Below are positions 1 to 8,569 of a stretch of 64,000 nt of DNA, one piece after another. Numbering within the stretch: position 1 is the first letter of the stretch; every line of letters begins with the position of its first letter. The position numbers and the translations under genes were made by a program. The notes below the pieces were generated by a model. The model was not told the DNA's origin and ran no database searches. It saw nothing but the letters and a program-made list of their open reading frames with translations. The stretch is from Dinoroseobacter sp039192165 (GTDB lineage: Bacteria > Pseudomonadota > Alphaproteobacteria > Rhodobacterales > Rhodobacteraceae), in the NCBI GenBank assembly GCA_039192165.1, contig JBCCXD010000002.1, positions 310,001 to 374,000 on the forward strand, given 5' to 3'.

Positions 1-41
1 TTTTCAGTCAAGTCGCCTTGCGATGCGAATGCTCTTGCCAT
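1..41 (-). CDS. N-terminus of a gene downstream of fahA (cut by window edge)
   Basis: Only the first 13 complete codons are inside the window. ATG at 41-39 is preceded by a strong GGAGGAG ribosome binding site and reads MARAFASQGDLTE. It lies 39 bp after the fahA stop on the same strand, so it is probably the last member of the homogentisate operon. The N-terminus recalls MBL-fold hydrolases that accompany this pathway in alphaproteobacteria, but that is from memory and too short to rely on. Confidence 0.6.
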   Translation of the reverse strand, partial: MARAFASQGDLTE

Positions 42-80
42 GGGTCTCCTCCTTTGCCCCGGCGGGCCAGCTCGATGGCT

Positions 81-1340
81 TCAATTGCGGGAATAGGGAT
101 CGTCGAGGGCAGGCAGCACTTTGCCGACACATGTTCCAAACCCGATCTGGAACTCTTCCGCCTTTGCCGCAGCGTGCAGGGTCAGAGTATCCCCGTCTTC
201 GATGAAACTCCTCGTTTCTCCGCCGTCCAGAGCAAAAGGTTCCTTACCGCCCCAGCTTAGTTCGAGAAGAGAGCCGCGATTGTGTTTCTGCGGCCCTGAT
301 ATCGTGCCGGAGCCAAGAAGGTCTCCGGTACGCATCGAGCATCCCGATGTTGTGTGATGCGCCAATTGTTGTGCCGCCGAATAGTACATCACGTTGTAGT
401 TTGTCCGCGCAATAGTGGTCGGGGGCTTGCCTTCCGGTGCAAGCGTGACTTCCAGATCGATGTCAAAGAGCATCGGGCCTTCGTCCTTCAGATAATCGAG
501 GAGTTCAAACTCTCTCTCCGGTGCGTCGCACCTGAATGGTTCAAGCGCGGCTGCCGTTACAATCCAAGGACTGACTGACGTAGCGGTGGCCTTTGCCTGG
601 AAAGGACCAAGGGGCTGGTATTCCCATGCTTGAATGTCCCTCGCAGACCAATCGTTCAGCAGTACAAAACCAAAAATGTTATTGTCAGCCTCCTTCACCG
701 AGATGGGGCCTTGGCTGGCAGTGCCGACGATCGCTCCCATTTCCAACTCCATGTCGAACCGTTCCGAAGGTGCGAACCGGGGCAGTTCGTCGCTTGGTCC
801 TTTCAACTGTCCCCAGGGACGGCGAACATCCGTGCCTGACACCACAACTGACGACGCGCGGCCGTTATAGCCAATGGGGATATGCAGCCAGTTTGGCGGC
901 AACGCGTTTTCCGGCCCGCGAAACATCGTTCCGACGTTGAAGGCGTGATGGCGACCAGAATAAAAGTCGGTGAACTCTGCCACGCTGAATGGCATGTGCA
1001 GGGTTGCAGCTGTCATCGGCGTCAGAAGTTCGGCCAGTGCTTGTTGATCTGGTGCTTCTGCAGCCAACAACTCAATCAGGCGTGCGCGCATGCGTTTCCA
1101 GGCATCCTGGCCGAGCGCCATCAGCTTATTCCAGCGCGGCTCATCAAATACCGGCTGGTCAGCAAGGGAAATCAACCCGGCGGCTTCTGCGGTTTTCACA
1201 TCGAATATTTCGGCGCCAATCGCAACCCCACAACGCGGTAGGAGATCAGCGGCTGAGTAGACGCCGTAAGGCAGATTGTTGAGCGGAAACGGGCAGTCTG
1301 CAGAGTTGGCGGAGTCCACCCAGGACTTCATGAGGAGCAT
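81..1340 (-). CDS. fahA: fumarylacetoacetase
   Basis: About 419 aa, normal for the family. It hydrolyses fumarylacetoacetate to fumarate and acetoacetate, the last step of tyrosine/homogentisate breakdown in the cytosol. Family residues are visible: DFYSGRHHAFNVG (metal-binding Asp and catalytic His), DMELEMGAIVG (two metal-binding Glu) and NDWSARDIQ (metal Asp). The open frame extends to 1382, but the start is taken as ATG at 1340 (MLLMKSWVDSAN), preceded by AAGGAAA; the extra 14 residues would run into hmgA. It sits 38 bp after hmgA and is clearly co-transcribed with it. Confidence 0.95.
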   Translation of the reverse strand: MLLMKSWVDSANSADCPFPLNNLPYGVYSAADLLPRCGVAIGAEIFDVKTAEAAGLISLADQPVFDEPRWNKLMALGQDAWKRMRARLIELLAAEAPDQQALAELLTPMTAATLHMPFSVAEFTDFYSGRHHAFNVGTMFRGPENALPPNWLHIPIGYNGRASSVVVSGTDVRRPWGQLKGPSDELPRFAPSERFDMELEMGAIVGTASQGPISVKEADNNIFGFVLLNDWSARDIQAWEYQPLGPFQAKATATSVSPWIVTAAALEPFRCDAPEREFELLDYLKDEGPMLFDIDLEVTLAPEGKPPTTIARTNYNVMYYSAAQQLAHHTTSGCSMRTGDLLGSGTISGPQKHNRGSLLELSWGGKEPFALDGGETRSFIEDGDTLTLHAAAKAEEFQIGFGTCVGKVLPALDDPYSRN

Positions 1341-1378
1341 TCGATTTCCTTGGCTCGGTTGCGGCGGGTGGATCGCAG

Positions 1379-2737
1379 TCACTTCTTGCCCGGCGTGCCG
1401 TCAAACTTTTTCTCAATGTCGCTCCAACAGTCGATGTAGTCGTCCTGGAGCGGTGCTTCCTGTGCTGCAAAGGTCGTCAGATGTTGCGGGAAGCGGGTTT
1501 CGAACATGAACGACATCGTGTTTTCGAGCTTGTCGGGGCCGAGGTTCGCCTTTGATGCTCTCTCAAATGCTTCTTTGTCCGGACCGTGCGGCAGCATCAT
1601 GTTGTGAAGGGAAATGCCTCCGGGAACGAAGCCCTGTGGCTTGGCGTCATACTCACCGTAGATGTTGCCCATCAGCTCGGACATGATGTTCTTGTGATAC
1701 CAAGGCGGGCGGAAGGTATCTTCCATAACCATCCAGCGTTCGCGGAACAGAACAAAGTCGATATTTGCCGTCCCGGGCTGACCAGATGGGGCAGTGAGCA
1801 CTGTGAAGATCGAAGGGTCGGGGTGATCAAAGAGGATCGCACCAATCGGGCAATAGTTCCGCAGATCATATTTGACCGGACAGTAGTTGCCGTGCCACGC
1901 GACCACGTCGAGCGGAGAGTGCCCAATCTTCGTTTCGTGAAACTGTCCGCACCATTTGATGGTAACCGTTGACGGAACCTCGCGGTCTTCGAAGGCCGCA
2001 ACGGGGGTCTTGAAGTCGCGTGGGTTGGCCATGCAATTTGCGCCAATGGGACCACGGCCCGGCAGTTCAAACTTCTGTCCATAGTTCTCGCAAACAAAAC
2101 CACGCGCGGGACCATCAATCAGCTCGACACGATACAGTAGACCACGCGGCAGGATCGCAATTTCTTTGGGTTCAAGATCGATGATGCCAAGTTCCGTGCA
2201 GAACCGAAGGCGTCCCTCCTGAGGTACGACCAGCAACTCGCTGTCGGCAGAATAGAAGTACTGGTCGACCATGCTTTCTGTGACCAGGTAGACATGGGTC
2301 GCCATGCCAACTTGTGTGTTAACGTCGCCCGCTGTGGTCATGGTACGCATGCCGCTGATCCAATTAAGGCCGTCCTTGGTCTCAACCGGGTCCCATCGGT
2401 ATTGTCCCAAGGAAATGACATCTGGATCAATGTTCGGCGCGCTTTTCCAGTAGGGTAGTTCGATCTTTTTGAAACGATGGGAGTGCTTCACCGATGGCCG
2501 GATACGGTAACACCAGGTGCGTTCATTCTGGTGGCTGGGGGCGGTGAAAGCTGTGCCCGACAATTGCTCACCATAAAGGCCGTAGTTGCAGCGTTGCGGG
2601 CTGTTCATGCCGATTGGCAGCGCGTTCGGTAGAGCCTCGGTTTCGAAGTCGTTTCCGAAACCCGGCATGTAGCCTTTGGCAATTGGCGAGCTTTCTTCGC
2701 CAACTGTAAGGCTACCATAAGGTGCCATATCGTTCAT
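1379..2737 (-). CDS. hmgA: homogentisate 1,2-dioxygenase
   Basis: 452 aa from ATG at 2737 (MNDMAPYGSLTVGEE), preceded by GGGAGGA about 5 bases upstream. The open frame continues to 3127, but that extension is low-complexity and unlike the family. The enzyme opens the homogentisate ring with O2 to give maleylacetoacetate. The iron-binding set of the family is present: His in WYHKN, Glu in MSELMG and His in LPHGPD. NERTWCYRIRPS near residue 65 and PRGLLYRVEL in the cupin core are also typical. First gene of the hmgA-fahA operon. A maleylacetoacetate isomerase gene is not seen in the window. Confidence 0.97.
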   Translation of the reverse strand: MNDMAPYGSLTVGEESSPIAKGYMPGFGNDFETEALPNALPIGMNSPQRCNYGLYGEQLSGTAFTAPSHQNERTWCYRIRPSVKHSHRFKKIELPYWKSAPNIDPDVISLGQYRWDPVETKDGLNWISGMRTMTTAGDVNTQVGMATHVYLVTESMVDQYFYSADSELLVVPQEGRLRFCTELGIIDLEPKEIAILPRGLLYRVELIDGPARGFVCENYGQKFELPGRGPIGANCMANPRDFKTPVAAFEDREVPSTVTIKWCGQFHETKIGHSPLDVVAWHGNYCPVKYDLRNYCPIGAILFDHPDPSIFTVLTAPSGQPGTANIDFVLFRERWMVMEDTFRPPWYHKNIMSELMGNIYGEYDAKPQGFVPGGISLHNMMLPHGPDKEAFERASKANLGPDKLENTMSFMFETRFPQHLTTFAAQEAPLQDDYIDCWSDIEKKFDGTPGKK

Positions 2738-3280
2738 CGCATCCTCCCGTTCAGATGATTCGTATCCGTCACCTCTGCAACGATAAGCTGATTTCAACAG
2801 GCTTAGGAGGACTTGAATGATAACGCATTGGGTGGCGTCGGAGCTCGATTTGGAGCGATAGCTGCTATACTGAATTAGAACTCTCACCGGTAAGCTGAGA
2901 GCCGAATTCGCAACGCACCAGAAGTCGGAGCGTGGCGTTTCGATGCCGGAATGGCGGCTGCCTTCAAAGGTGGGCAACTCGCAACACCACCAGTTTGTGA
3001 CATCGAGTGAAGGTTCGGTTGGGAGAAATCCAAAGTGAATTGGGCAGCCAAACGATGTGGGGACAAAGGCGTCTTCACACATCAGGAATTGGCGACGGTT
3101 GCCGTCTAGTCTTAAGTCCCCACCCACTTCGCAGCGGAACGCTCTATCAAAAGTTCAAACCTTTGAAGCGGGATATGACACGTCGCTCTCCAAGAGCGGC
3201 TTGGTTCCAGTGCTGCGTAAAGGGCAGCTTAACTATCGCGAAAAGGATGTCATCCGAGGCGACTACGAATTCTGAATAAT
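2738..3280. other. 543-bp stretch without a convincing gene; hmgA promoter region
   Basis: Open frames here (for example + strand 3007-3279, and the upward extension of hmgA) have no recognisable protein sequence, ribosome binding site or domain. The hmgA promoter must lie in the left part. No regulator gene is adjacent. The stretch also forms the left border of the Srf-type cluster. Confidence 0.6.
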
Positions 3281-3937
3281 CTAGAGTGGCTGCGTAATCT
3301 TGGACATCCCAAGCGAGGCTTCGCCGCCGGTTTCCGGCTGGCGGGTCTCACATTGCAGACCTGTGCCGCTCAAACCACAAGCGATGTCGCGCCGGTGGAT
3401 GTACCCACCATCGCTACAAGCCAGATTATCACTCTCGACAATTTGCAAGCTTCCCTGTGGAGAGTATTCCGCACGCACGGGCCCTGAACACTCCGAACCG
3501 TCGCTCCCCCGCATGATCTGACGTCCTTTTCCCACTCCGTCGAAGCACATTTGCCAGGTGCCGTAGGTGATGACTTCATCGGTATCTACATCGCGTGTGG
3601 CGTAAGAGCTTTCCAACGCCCAGCATCCGTAAAGCGCGGTCAGCTCGCGCGCTTGCCAAGCATTCAGGTCAAAGGGCGCATAGGGGTCGGCTGGCGCCGC
3701 GACACATTGAATGCGCGCTAATTCACGCTCAGCCGCTGCGATTTGGGACTTAAGGTCTTCGGATCGTGCATACTGTACTGCAAGATCTGCGCGCGCGGCT
3801 TCAACGGCTTCGCCGGGGCAGGAATTAGGCAAAAATGGCGCTCTCACAGCACACGCTTGAAGTGCAAGTGTCGCCCAAGCAGCAGATGCAGCAACAAGCC
3901 CGAAACCCAAAGCTATCACTAAGATTCTCGAGGGCAT
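3281..3937 (-). CDS. SrfA-like short membrane-anchored protein
   Basis: 218 aa from ATG at 3937 with GAGGA upstream; the longer frame would need a TTG at 3958. It has an N-terminal signal anchor (about 4-28), then CAVRAPFLPNSCP (29-41), a coiled coil (about 44-78) ending in Cys78, and a Cys-rich domain (about 100-200: LYGCWALES, QMCFDG, GSECSGPV, LACSDGG, DIACGL, LQCETR) that is probably disulphide-bonded outside the cytosol. The membrane/Cys/coil block matches that of the 416-aa SrfA-like protein at 17399-18649 (VPACGLRTPFFISNCP, then coil, then Cys), so it is placed in the same system. It lacks the cytosolic SrfA N-domain. Function unknown. Confidence 0.72.
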   Translation of the reverse strand: MPSRILVIALGFGLVAASAAWATLALQACAVRAPFLPNSCPGEAVEAARADLAVQYARSEDLKSQIAAAERELARIQCVAAPADPYAPFDLNAWQARELTALYGCWALESSYATRDVDTDEVITYGTWQMCFDGVGKGRQIMRGSDGSECSGPVRAEYSPQGSLQIVESDNLACSDGGYIHRRDIACGLSGTGLQCETRQPETGGEASLGMSKITQPL

Positions 3938-4086
3938 CTTTTTCAATCCTCGACCCAAAAAACTCTTACATGTTTGCTTGTCTTTCGGTTCAGGTCAAAT
4001 CCTATAAGGAAAACGAAGCTTTGTACTTGCCAGAGAAAAAAGCGATTGTAGCCTGACGGGGCTAGAGCTTCTTTCTTGGGTCAGCC

Positions 4087-4986
4087 ATGTCTTTTCCGCG
4101 TCTTATCCTATTCGTTGGCGTTTTGCTTCTCGCAGGGGGGCGTTTGAGCGCTGAGCCGATTAACATACTGTTTTTCAATGGCTCATACGAGCACCGCAGT
4201 TTTACCTCCGCATTGCGGCAGGAAATGTCGGGTTGGTTGAACAGTGTAAAAAATGGTACCGCGTTTCGATCTACTTATGTGCGGTCCGAGCGAAGGGGTG
4301 CGCTGGCATCAGCCTTAGGGGATAACCCGGGCACAGAAGTGCTGATCCTTGACCTCACAAGCCGCGGTTCCGCAATTGGTGACGCGGATCGCGAGGCGCT
4401 TCGCCAGTTCTACGCAGCTGGTAGAACCGCGATCATGCTCGATGGCTCGTTTGGTATTCGTTCCATGAGGGTCAATGGGGTCCCTCAGGTGAGATTTCCA
4501 GGGGCTGAGGACTCCAGCGCCGCACTTCTGGCCAATCAGGTGACCGCCATCGCGAAGGCCGGAGGCGGCGTTTTGATCGGGACAGATCACAGTGGCTGGC
4601 AGGTCGGCGCGAATGCTGCGCTGCGAGGGTTGCTTCCGGATGCCAGCTTCAGTGGGACAACCAACCCCTCGACCGACGGCCAATTCTTGGGTGAGGCTTT
4701 GCTGACGAGCTTCATGCCGGTAAAGCCGATTGTGTTATTGCGGCATTGGGAGTCAGTTCCGAACCAGGGCGAGGCGCCTGTAGGTCAGTTCACAACATTT
4801 ACCGGAACACAGATACAGCTCTACTCCCTCGTGGAGGCAGCTGACAAACCTGGTGGCGGGCGCAAGCGTCCCTACATTTCCGCAAGTTTCGATCCGGGCG
4901 ACAGTCGCTTCGACATCGACAGCGAAATTGCGCCCGAACCGCAATTGCCCGACAACATGCCAACGCGAAAAAGCCCGCCACTCTAG
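4087..4986 (+). CDS. secreted protein of unknown function next to the Srf-type operon
   Basis: 299 aa from ATG 4087, with a signal peptide (1-22, cleavage near RLSA-EP). The start NILFFNGSYEHRSFTSALRQEM, the strand/helix pattern and the phrases EVLILDLTSRG, RTAIMLDGSFG and GVLIGTDHSG suggest a Rossmann-like, glutamine-amidotransferase/ThuA-type fold. No nucleophile Cys is seen at an elbow position, so enzymatic activity is doubtful. It faces the large minus-strand operon and stops 3 bp from the end of the FGE-domain gene. It diverges from the short SrfA-like gene at 3937, with which it may share a regulatory gap (3938-4086). Confidence 0.7.
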   Translation: MSFPRLILFVGVLLLAGGRLSAEPINILFFNGSYEHRSFTSALRQEMSGWLNSVKNGTAFRSTYVRSERRGALASALGDNPGTEVLILDLTSRGSAIGDADREALRQFYAAGRTAIMLDGSFGIRSMRVNGVPQVRFPGAEDSSAALLANQVTAIAKAGGGVLIGTDHSGWQVGANAALRGLLPDASFSGTTNPSTDGQFLGEALLTSFMPVKPIVLLRHWESVPNQGEAPVGQFTTFTGTQIQLYSLVEAADKPGGGRKRPYISASFDPGDSRFDIDSEIAPEPQLPDNMPTRKSPPL

Positions 4987-4989
4987 TCT

Positions 4990-6624
4990 TTATCCGGCGA
5001 TCGCCAGCTCGAGCAGTTGCTCAAGGGACATATCGGGCTGATCGACATAGACATCCAGATCGCTCCAGAATTTCGCGAGCGGGTCAAGAAGAACCATCTG
5101 ACCGGCTTCGGAAAGATCGGTCGTCAAAGTCTCATAGGCAGCCTTGCGCGTCGCCTCGGGAAAATCGGTGCTCAGCGTTTCCAGCATAGCGCGGTAAGAC
5201 AAAAGGAATGTTTGCTGCTCGGCACGCAGGTTTGTCAGGCGCTCGACCGCAGCCCTGAACGAGAACATCAATTGCTCACGCTGAGGACCGACTGAGACCT
5301 CTAGCCGATCCCGCAACGCCCGCGCATTTCTTTCAAGTTCGCTGATTTGCATGGTATCGGTGAGTAAGGTTTCAACGAAGGCAGCCCCGCTCAGCAGCGA
5401 CGATTTTGCCGCCTGCTTCAAGGACAACTCGGTGCTTTCCTGAAAGACGCGGAATTCGAGCTGAACTTCGGAAAGAGCCTGCTTGCGCCTCGGGTCCAGC
5501 TCGTCTCTGGTCAAGCGGTCGAGCGCAGCAAGCGGGTCGACCGCAAGAGTGTCGCCAGTACCGCTTTCAGCCTGCTCGATCCACCTCTCGCGGATCGAGT
5601 CGTAGCTTGCTTCGGACACGATATGCGCCGCTATGACCGGGCGCAGGCCAAAAAACCGCCCGGCCAGTGCAGCCCCGGACCGCGGGCTGAACATTGGGTA
5701 CTCACGCCGCTGAGCTGTATAGATTTGGTTTGCTTCAGCATCGATGGCCCCTCCACGGGTTACCAATCCACCGACCTGGCCATGTGCGCGTCCGATCGCG
5801 TTCATGCGAAACGGCTCAAGCATCAGCTCTTCTGCATTCCCGTATACGTCAAAGAGCCCAAGCGGGTTTGGTTGGCGTAGACCGACAGGGCGCAGACTGT
5901 CGGCAGAACGACCGCCTGACTGGAAATGCGCATAATCCCCGAGACTTCCGGTCGCAAAAAAATGTCGACCTGGGAAAAGCGCGGTATCGACGCTGGCCCC
6001 GCCGCGCACTGCGAACTCCCATTCGGGCTCTGTCGGCAAACGTAGGAAGCCCCGCCGCTCAGCCTGGGTGGGAAGTGCCTCAGGCCGGTTCTGCAGCAAC
6101 CATTCTGTATATCGGCGGGTAATATCCACCGCCTCAAACCAGCTCAGATCGCCCTTGGCAATACTGTCGCGCGGGCCCAACTGGGAGTCACAGTCCCCGA
6201 GTAGGACCCGGTATTGTGCGACCGTCAATTCGTATCTGGCGATATAGTAATAAGAATAGCCCGCATCCTGCTCGGCAAAGGCGCCACGTAAATAGGCTTG
6301 GCTCAGATAGTCTGCAAAACCTGTTCGGGCTTCGGACTGGCCCATGCGAAATCGTCGATCGTCCAGTGGGTTTTCAAGGTCGACCGGAACTGCAATTTTT
6401 TGAAATGCCATACCGCCGCCACAGGGCATGGGCAGGATCAGATCCGCAGGCGCAGCGCCAACTCGCACCGTTCCGGGGTCAACGAGGTCAGCGCCCCAGA
6501 CCTCGGATTCCGAAGACTTCGCTTGGTCCTGCGCAGGTAACTCAAGGGGGGCAATGGCCTCTTGCGACAGGGAAGCACCGGCTGTCCAGGTAAGCATCCC
6601 GGCCACAACCCAAACCCAGCTCAT
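4990..6624 (-). CDS. secreted FGE/SUMF1-domain protein with coiled-coil tail (TagR-like)
   Basis: 544 aa from ATG 6624, which overlaps the permease stop (ATGA) and has GGGAGGG upstream; the open frame to 7005 lies inside the permease gene and is rejected. Signal peptide 1-20. Residues about 70-330 form a formylglycine-generating-enzyme fold (YYYIARYELTVAQYRVLLGD, LPTEPEWEFAVRGG, NPLGLFDVYGNAEELML, TRGGAID). The catalytic cysteine pair of true FGE is missing, so this should be a binding domain. Residues about 370-510 are helical and charged, probably a coiled coil. An FGE-domain protein after an ABC ATPase/permease pair is the arrangement of TagR with TagT/TagS in the type VI secretion phosphorylation pathway (inference). 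Confidence 0.85.
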   Translation of the reverse strand: MSWVWVVAGMLTWTAGASLSQEAIAPLELPAQDQAKSSESEVWGADLVDPGTVRVGAAPADLILPMPCGGGMAFQKIAVPVDLENPLDDRRFRMGQSEARTGFADYLSQAYLRGAFAEQDAGYSYYYIARYELTVAQYRVLLGDCDSQLGPRDSIAKGDLSWFEAVDITRRYTEWLLQNRPEALPTQAERRGFLRLPTEPEWEFAVRGGASVDTALFPGRHFFATGSLGDYAHFQSGGRSADSLRPVGLRQPNPLGLFDVYGNAEELMLEPFRMNAIGRAHGQVGGLVTRGGAIDAEANQIYTAQRREYPMFSPRSGAALAGRFFGLRPVIAAHIVSEASYDSIRERWIEQAESGTGDTLAVDPLAALDRLTRDELDPRRKQALSEVQLEFRVFQESTELSLKQAAKSSLLSGAAFVETLLTDTMQISELERNARALRDRLEVSVGPQREQLMFSFRAAVERLTNLRAEQQTFLLSYRAMLETLSTDFPEATRKAAYETLTTDLSEAGQMVLLDPLAKFWSDLDVYVDQPDMSLEQLLELAIAG

Positions 6625-7820
6625 GCACCGCCCTCCCGCAAAACCATGGCTGGATCTGCCCGCGATGCCGCGCGCGCTGCAAACAGAGCGGTTGCGGCAA
6701 CAAAGGCAAGCACCCCGAAGGAGATCACCATAGTTTCCGAAATTGACAAAGAAACCAGCGATTGCTCGCTGGGCATGCCAGCAGCAAAGAGCGCAGTCGC
6801 TACCCTTGCCGCGACAGCATAGAGTGCAAACGACACTATTAAGCCAAGTCCGCCGCAGGCAAGTGCCTGAACCAGCGGAAACACCCACAGGCTGCGTGCG
6901 TTCAGTCCCATTAAGGCCAGTGTCGCCAGTACGCGGCGCTTGCGTGCAACCTCGGACCAGAATCCGAAAACAAGCGCTGCAGCGAGACCGACGGCTGCTA
7001 CGCAAGCTGTCATCACAAGCGCTAGGTCGAGGTTTCGGCCGAGGTTTAAAACGCTCTCCACCTCAGCCGTACGGGCCTCTGTGCGCGTGTTGAAATGCGC
7101 CTCGATCCGATTTTGGAGCTGAGCGAGTTGCGTTATGTCCACGGCAAAAACGCGCATCCCTTCAAAGTCGGCCGTGCGCTGCGAAAGATCGCGTCCTTCG
7201 CTTATTCCGTGCTCCGGCAAAGCGTACGCATCATAGAAAGCTTCGACCAGATCGAGCACGGACAGGTCGGCAAGAACCGCGCGACCGCCCATCAACTCTG
7301 CAGGCAAGATCGCTGCCACCTCTAGCGACACGGCCAACTGGCGAGGCCTGTCCTCAGCCTGCGTGATCACCTGAATCTCAGAGCCATTTGCAAGGTTGAG
7401 TTGCTCGGCAAGTGATGCGCTCAGAACCGCTTGCCCTTCCTGCAGCGCGACGCCCCCAAGCGTCGGGTCCCCGGTTCCGGATGGAACAAGGATTGCGTCG
7501 CGTTTGCCGCGTCCTCCAACCTCGCGCACATTCACGAAATCAAAGAGGGACCGCGTTTTAAGGGTGACAAAGCCACTTTCGGACCAGCTGCGCACTTCTT
7601 CTGCGTCCTCAGTCGTAAAGCGCTGATTGCCAGACGTGTCGATCTGCAAGGCAGCGGGGTCCGACAGCAGCCGTCCGATCAGCGCATCATAGACCCCGTT
7701 TTTCACGCCGAGCAGTACCAGCAACGGGACAAGAACACCCGCCAGCACCGCAATGTTGCAGACCAACTGCATCCGGTCGCGGACCAAATCTTTTAATGCA
7801 AGACCGACCAACAGCCTCAT
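6621..7820 (-). CDS. FtsX/MacB-type ABC transporter permease (TagS-like)
   Basis: 399 aa. One membrane helix near the N-terminus (about 20-42), a large extracytoplasmic domain (about 45-265), then three helices near the C-terminus. This is the type VII (MacB/LolE/FtsX) topology, in which the pair transmits force to periplasmic partners rather than moving solutes through the membrane. The end PAMVLREGGA matches the usual DPxxxLR(x)G tail of these permeases. Start ATG 7820 overlaps the ATPase stop by 4 bp, and its own stop overlaps the FGE-domain gene, so all three are translationally coupled. Confidence 0.88.
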   Translation of the reverse strand: MRLLVGLALKDLVRDRMQLVCNIAVLAGVLVPLLVLLGVKNGVYDALIGRLLSDPAALQIDTSGNQRFTTEDAEEVRSWSESGFVTLKTRSLFDFVNVREVGGRGKRDAILVPSGTGDPTLGGVALQEGQAVLSASLAEQLNLANGSEIQVITQAEDRPRQLAVSLEVAAILPAELMGGRAVLADLSVLDLVEAFYDAYALPEHGISEGRDLSQRTADFEGMRVFAVDITQLAQLQNRIEAHFNTRTEARTAEVESVLNLGRNLDLALVMTACVAAVGLAAALVFGFWSEVARKRRVLATLALMGLNARSLWVFPLVQALACGGLGLIVSFALYAVAARVATALFAAGMPSEQSLVSLSISETMVISFGVLAFVAATALFAARAASRADPAMVLREGGA

Positions 7821-8569
7821 GCCGCAGCACCTGGTCGGGTCAAGGGCGCGAGAACCGAATGTGCCCGCTCGATTGAGCTGTCCAAGGCCATGGACAAATG
7901 CCAGCGCTGCATCGAAAACTGATCCAACAAACCGTGGTCATGCGACGAGATAATGACGGCCGATCCGCCAAGATCTGCCGCCTCGATCAGCAGTGCCATC
8001 GCTGTCCGGGCCGTTTCAGGGTCCAGGGCCGCCGTCGGCTCATCTGCGATGACGAAAATCGGTTTGTGCGCCAAACCACGCGCAATTGAAACTCTTTGGC
8101 GCTGACCTATCGAAAGCGCAGACGGGGGCAGGCGTTGCAGGCCCTCAAGTCCGAGCCGGTCGACCAGCTGCTCAAGCCATACTGGATCCAGAGTACCCGC
8201 AATCTTCTGACTGAGCCGTATGTTCTCGATCACCGAAAGGAACGGCAAAAGGCCCCCCGTCTGAGGGACGAAGCCGAAATACCGGCCCCGGAGTTGGGCC
8301 GTGCGCGCAGCGCTCGCGCCTGAAGCCAGATCCAGCGTTCCTTCCGACGTTTGTAGAGCAAAGACACCGCCCTGGTCGGGCGTTCGAAGTAATCCGAGCA
8401 CCTCGAGAAGCAGGGTTTTGCCAGTGCCCGATCCGCCGGAGAGGCCGAGAATGTCCCCTGCTTCCAGGCGCAGCGTGCCTGTGGACATTCGAAAAGCGCG
8501 GTCACCGTCCCTCAAAGTGACCGAAAGGTCTTCCAGCGTCAGGGAAGCGGCATCCGGACGCTCCGTCAC
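7817..8569 (-). CDS. ABC transporter ATP-binding protein (LolD/MacB/TagT type)
   Basis: 250 aa. Walker A is GGSGTGKT, the Q-loop is FVPQTGGLLPFLSVIENI, the signature is LSIGQRQRVSIARGL (Ile in place of the second Gly of LSGGQ), Walker B is FVIADEPTAALD and the H-loop is SSHD. Gene order and similarity to the LolD/MacB class pair it with the downstream FtsX-type permease. It starts with GTG at 8569, overlapping the stop of the vWA gene (GTGA). Role inferred: powers the mechanotransmission complex of this envelope system. Confidence 0.92.
   Translation of the reverse strand: MTERPDAASLTLEDLSVTLRDGDRAFRMSTGTLRLEAGDILGLSGGSGTGKTLLLEVLGLLRTPDQGGVFALQTSEGTLDLASGASAARTAQLRGRYFGFVPQTGGLLPFLSVIENIRLSQKIAGTLDPVWLEQLVDRLGLEGLQRLPPSALSIGQRQRVSIARGLAHKPIFVIADEPTAALDPETARTAMALLIEAADLGGSAVIISSHDHGLLDQFSMQRWHLSMALDSSIERAHSVLAPLTRPGAAA

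Noticed and set aside
2738..3127. N-terminal extension of homogentisate dioxygenase by 130 residues
   Set aside because: Sequence is unlike the family, and a strong ribosome binding site precedes the internal ATG at 2737.
3007..3279. 90-aa frame on the + strand in the gap right of hmgA
   Set aside because: No ribosome binding site, no domain, composition looks random, and overlapping frames are equally long.
6625..7005. Extended start for the FGE-domain protein
   Set aside because: Would lie inside the permease gene; the start at 6624 has a Shine-Dalgarno, ATGA coupling and a signal peptide.
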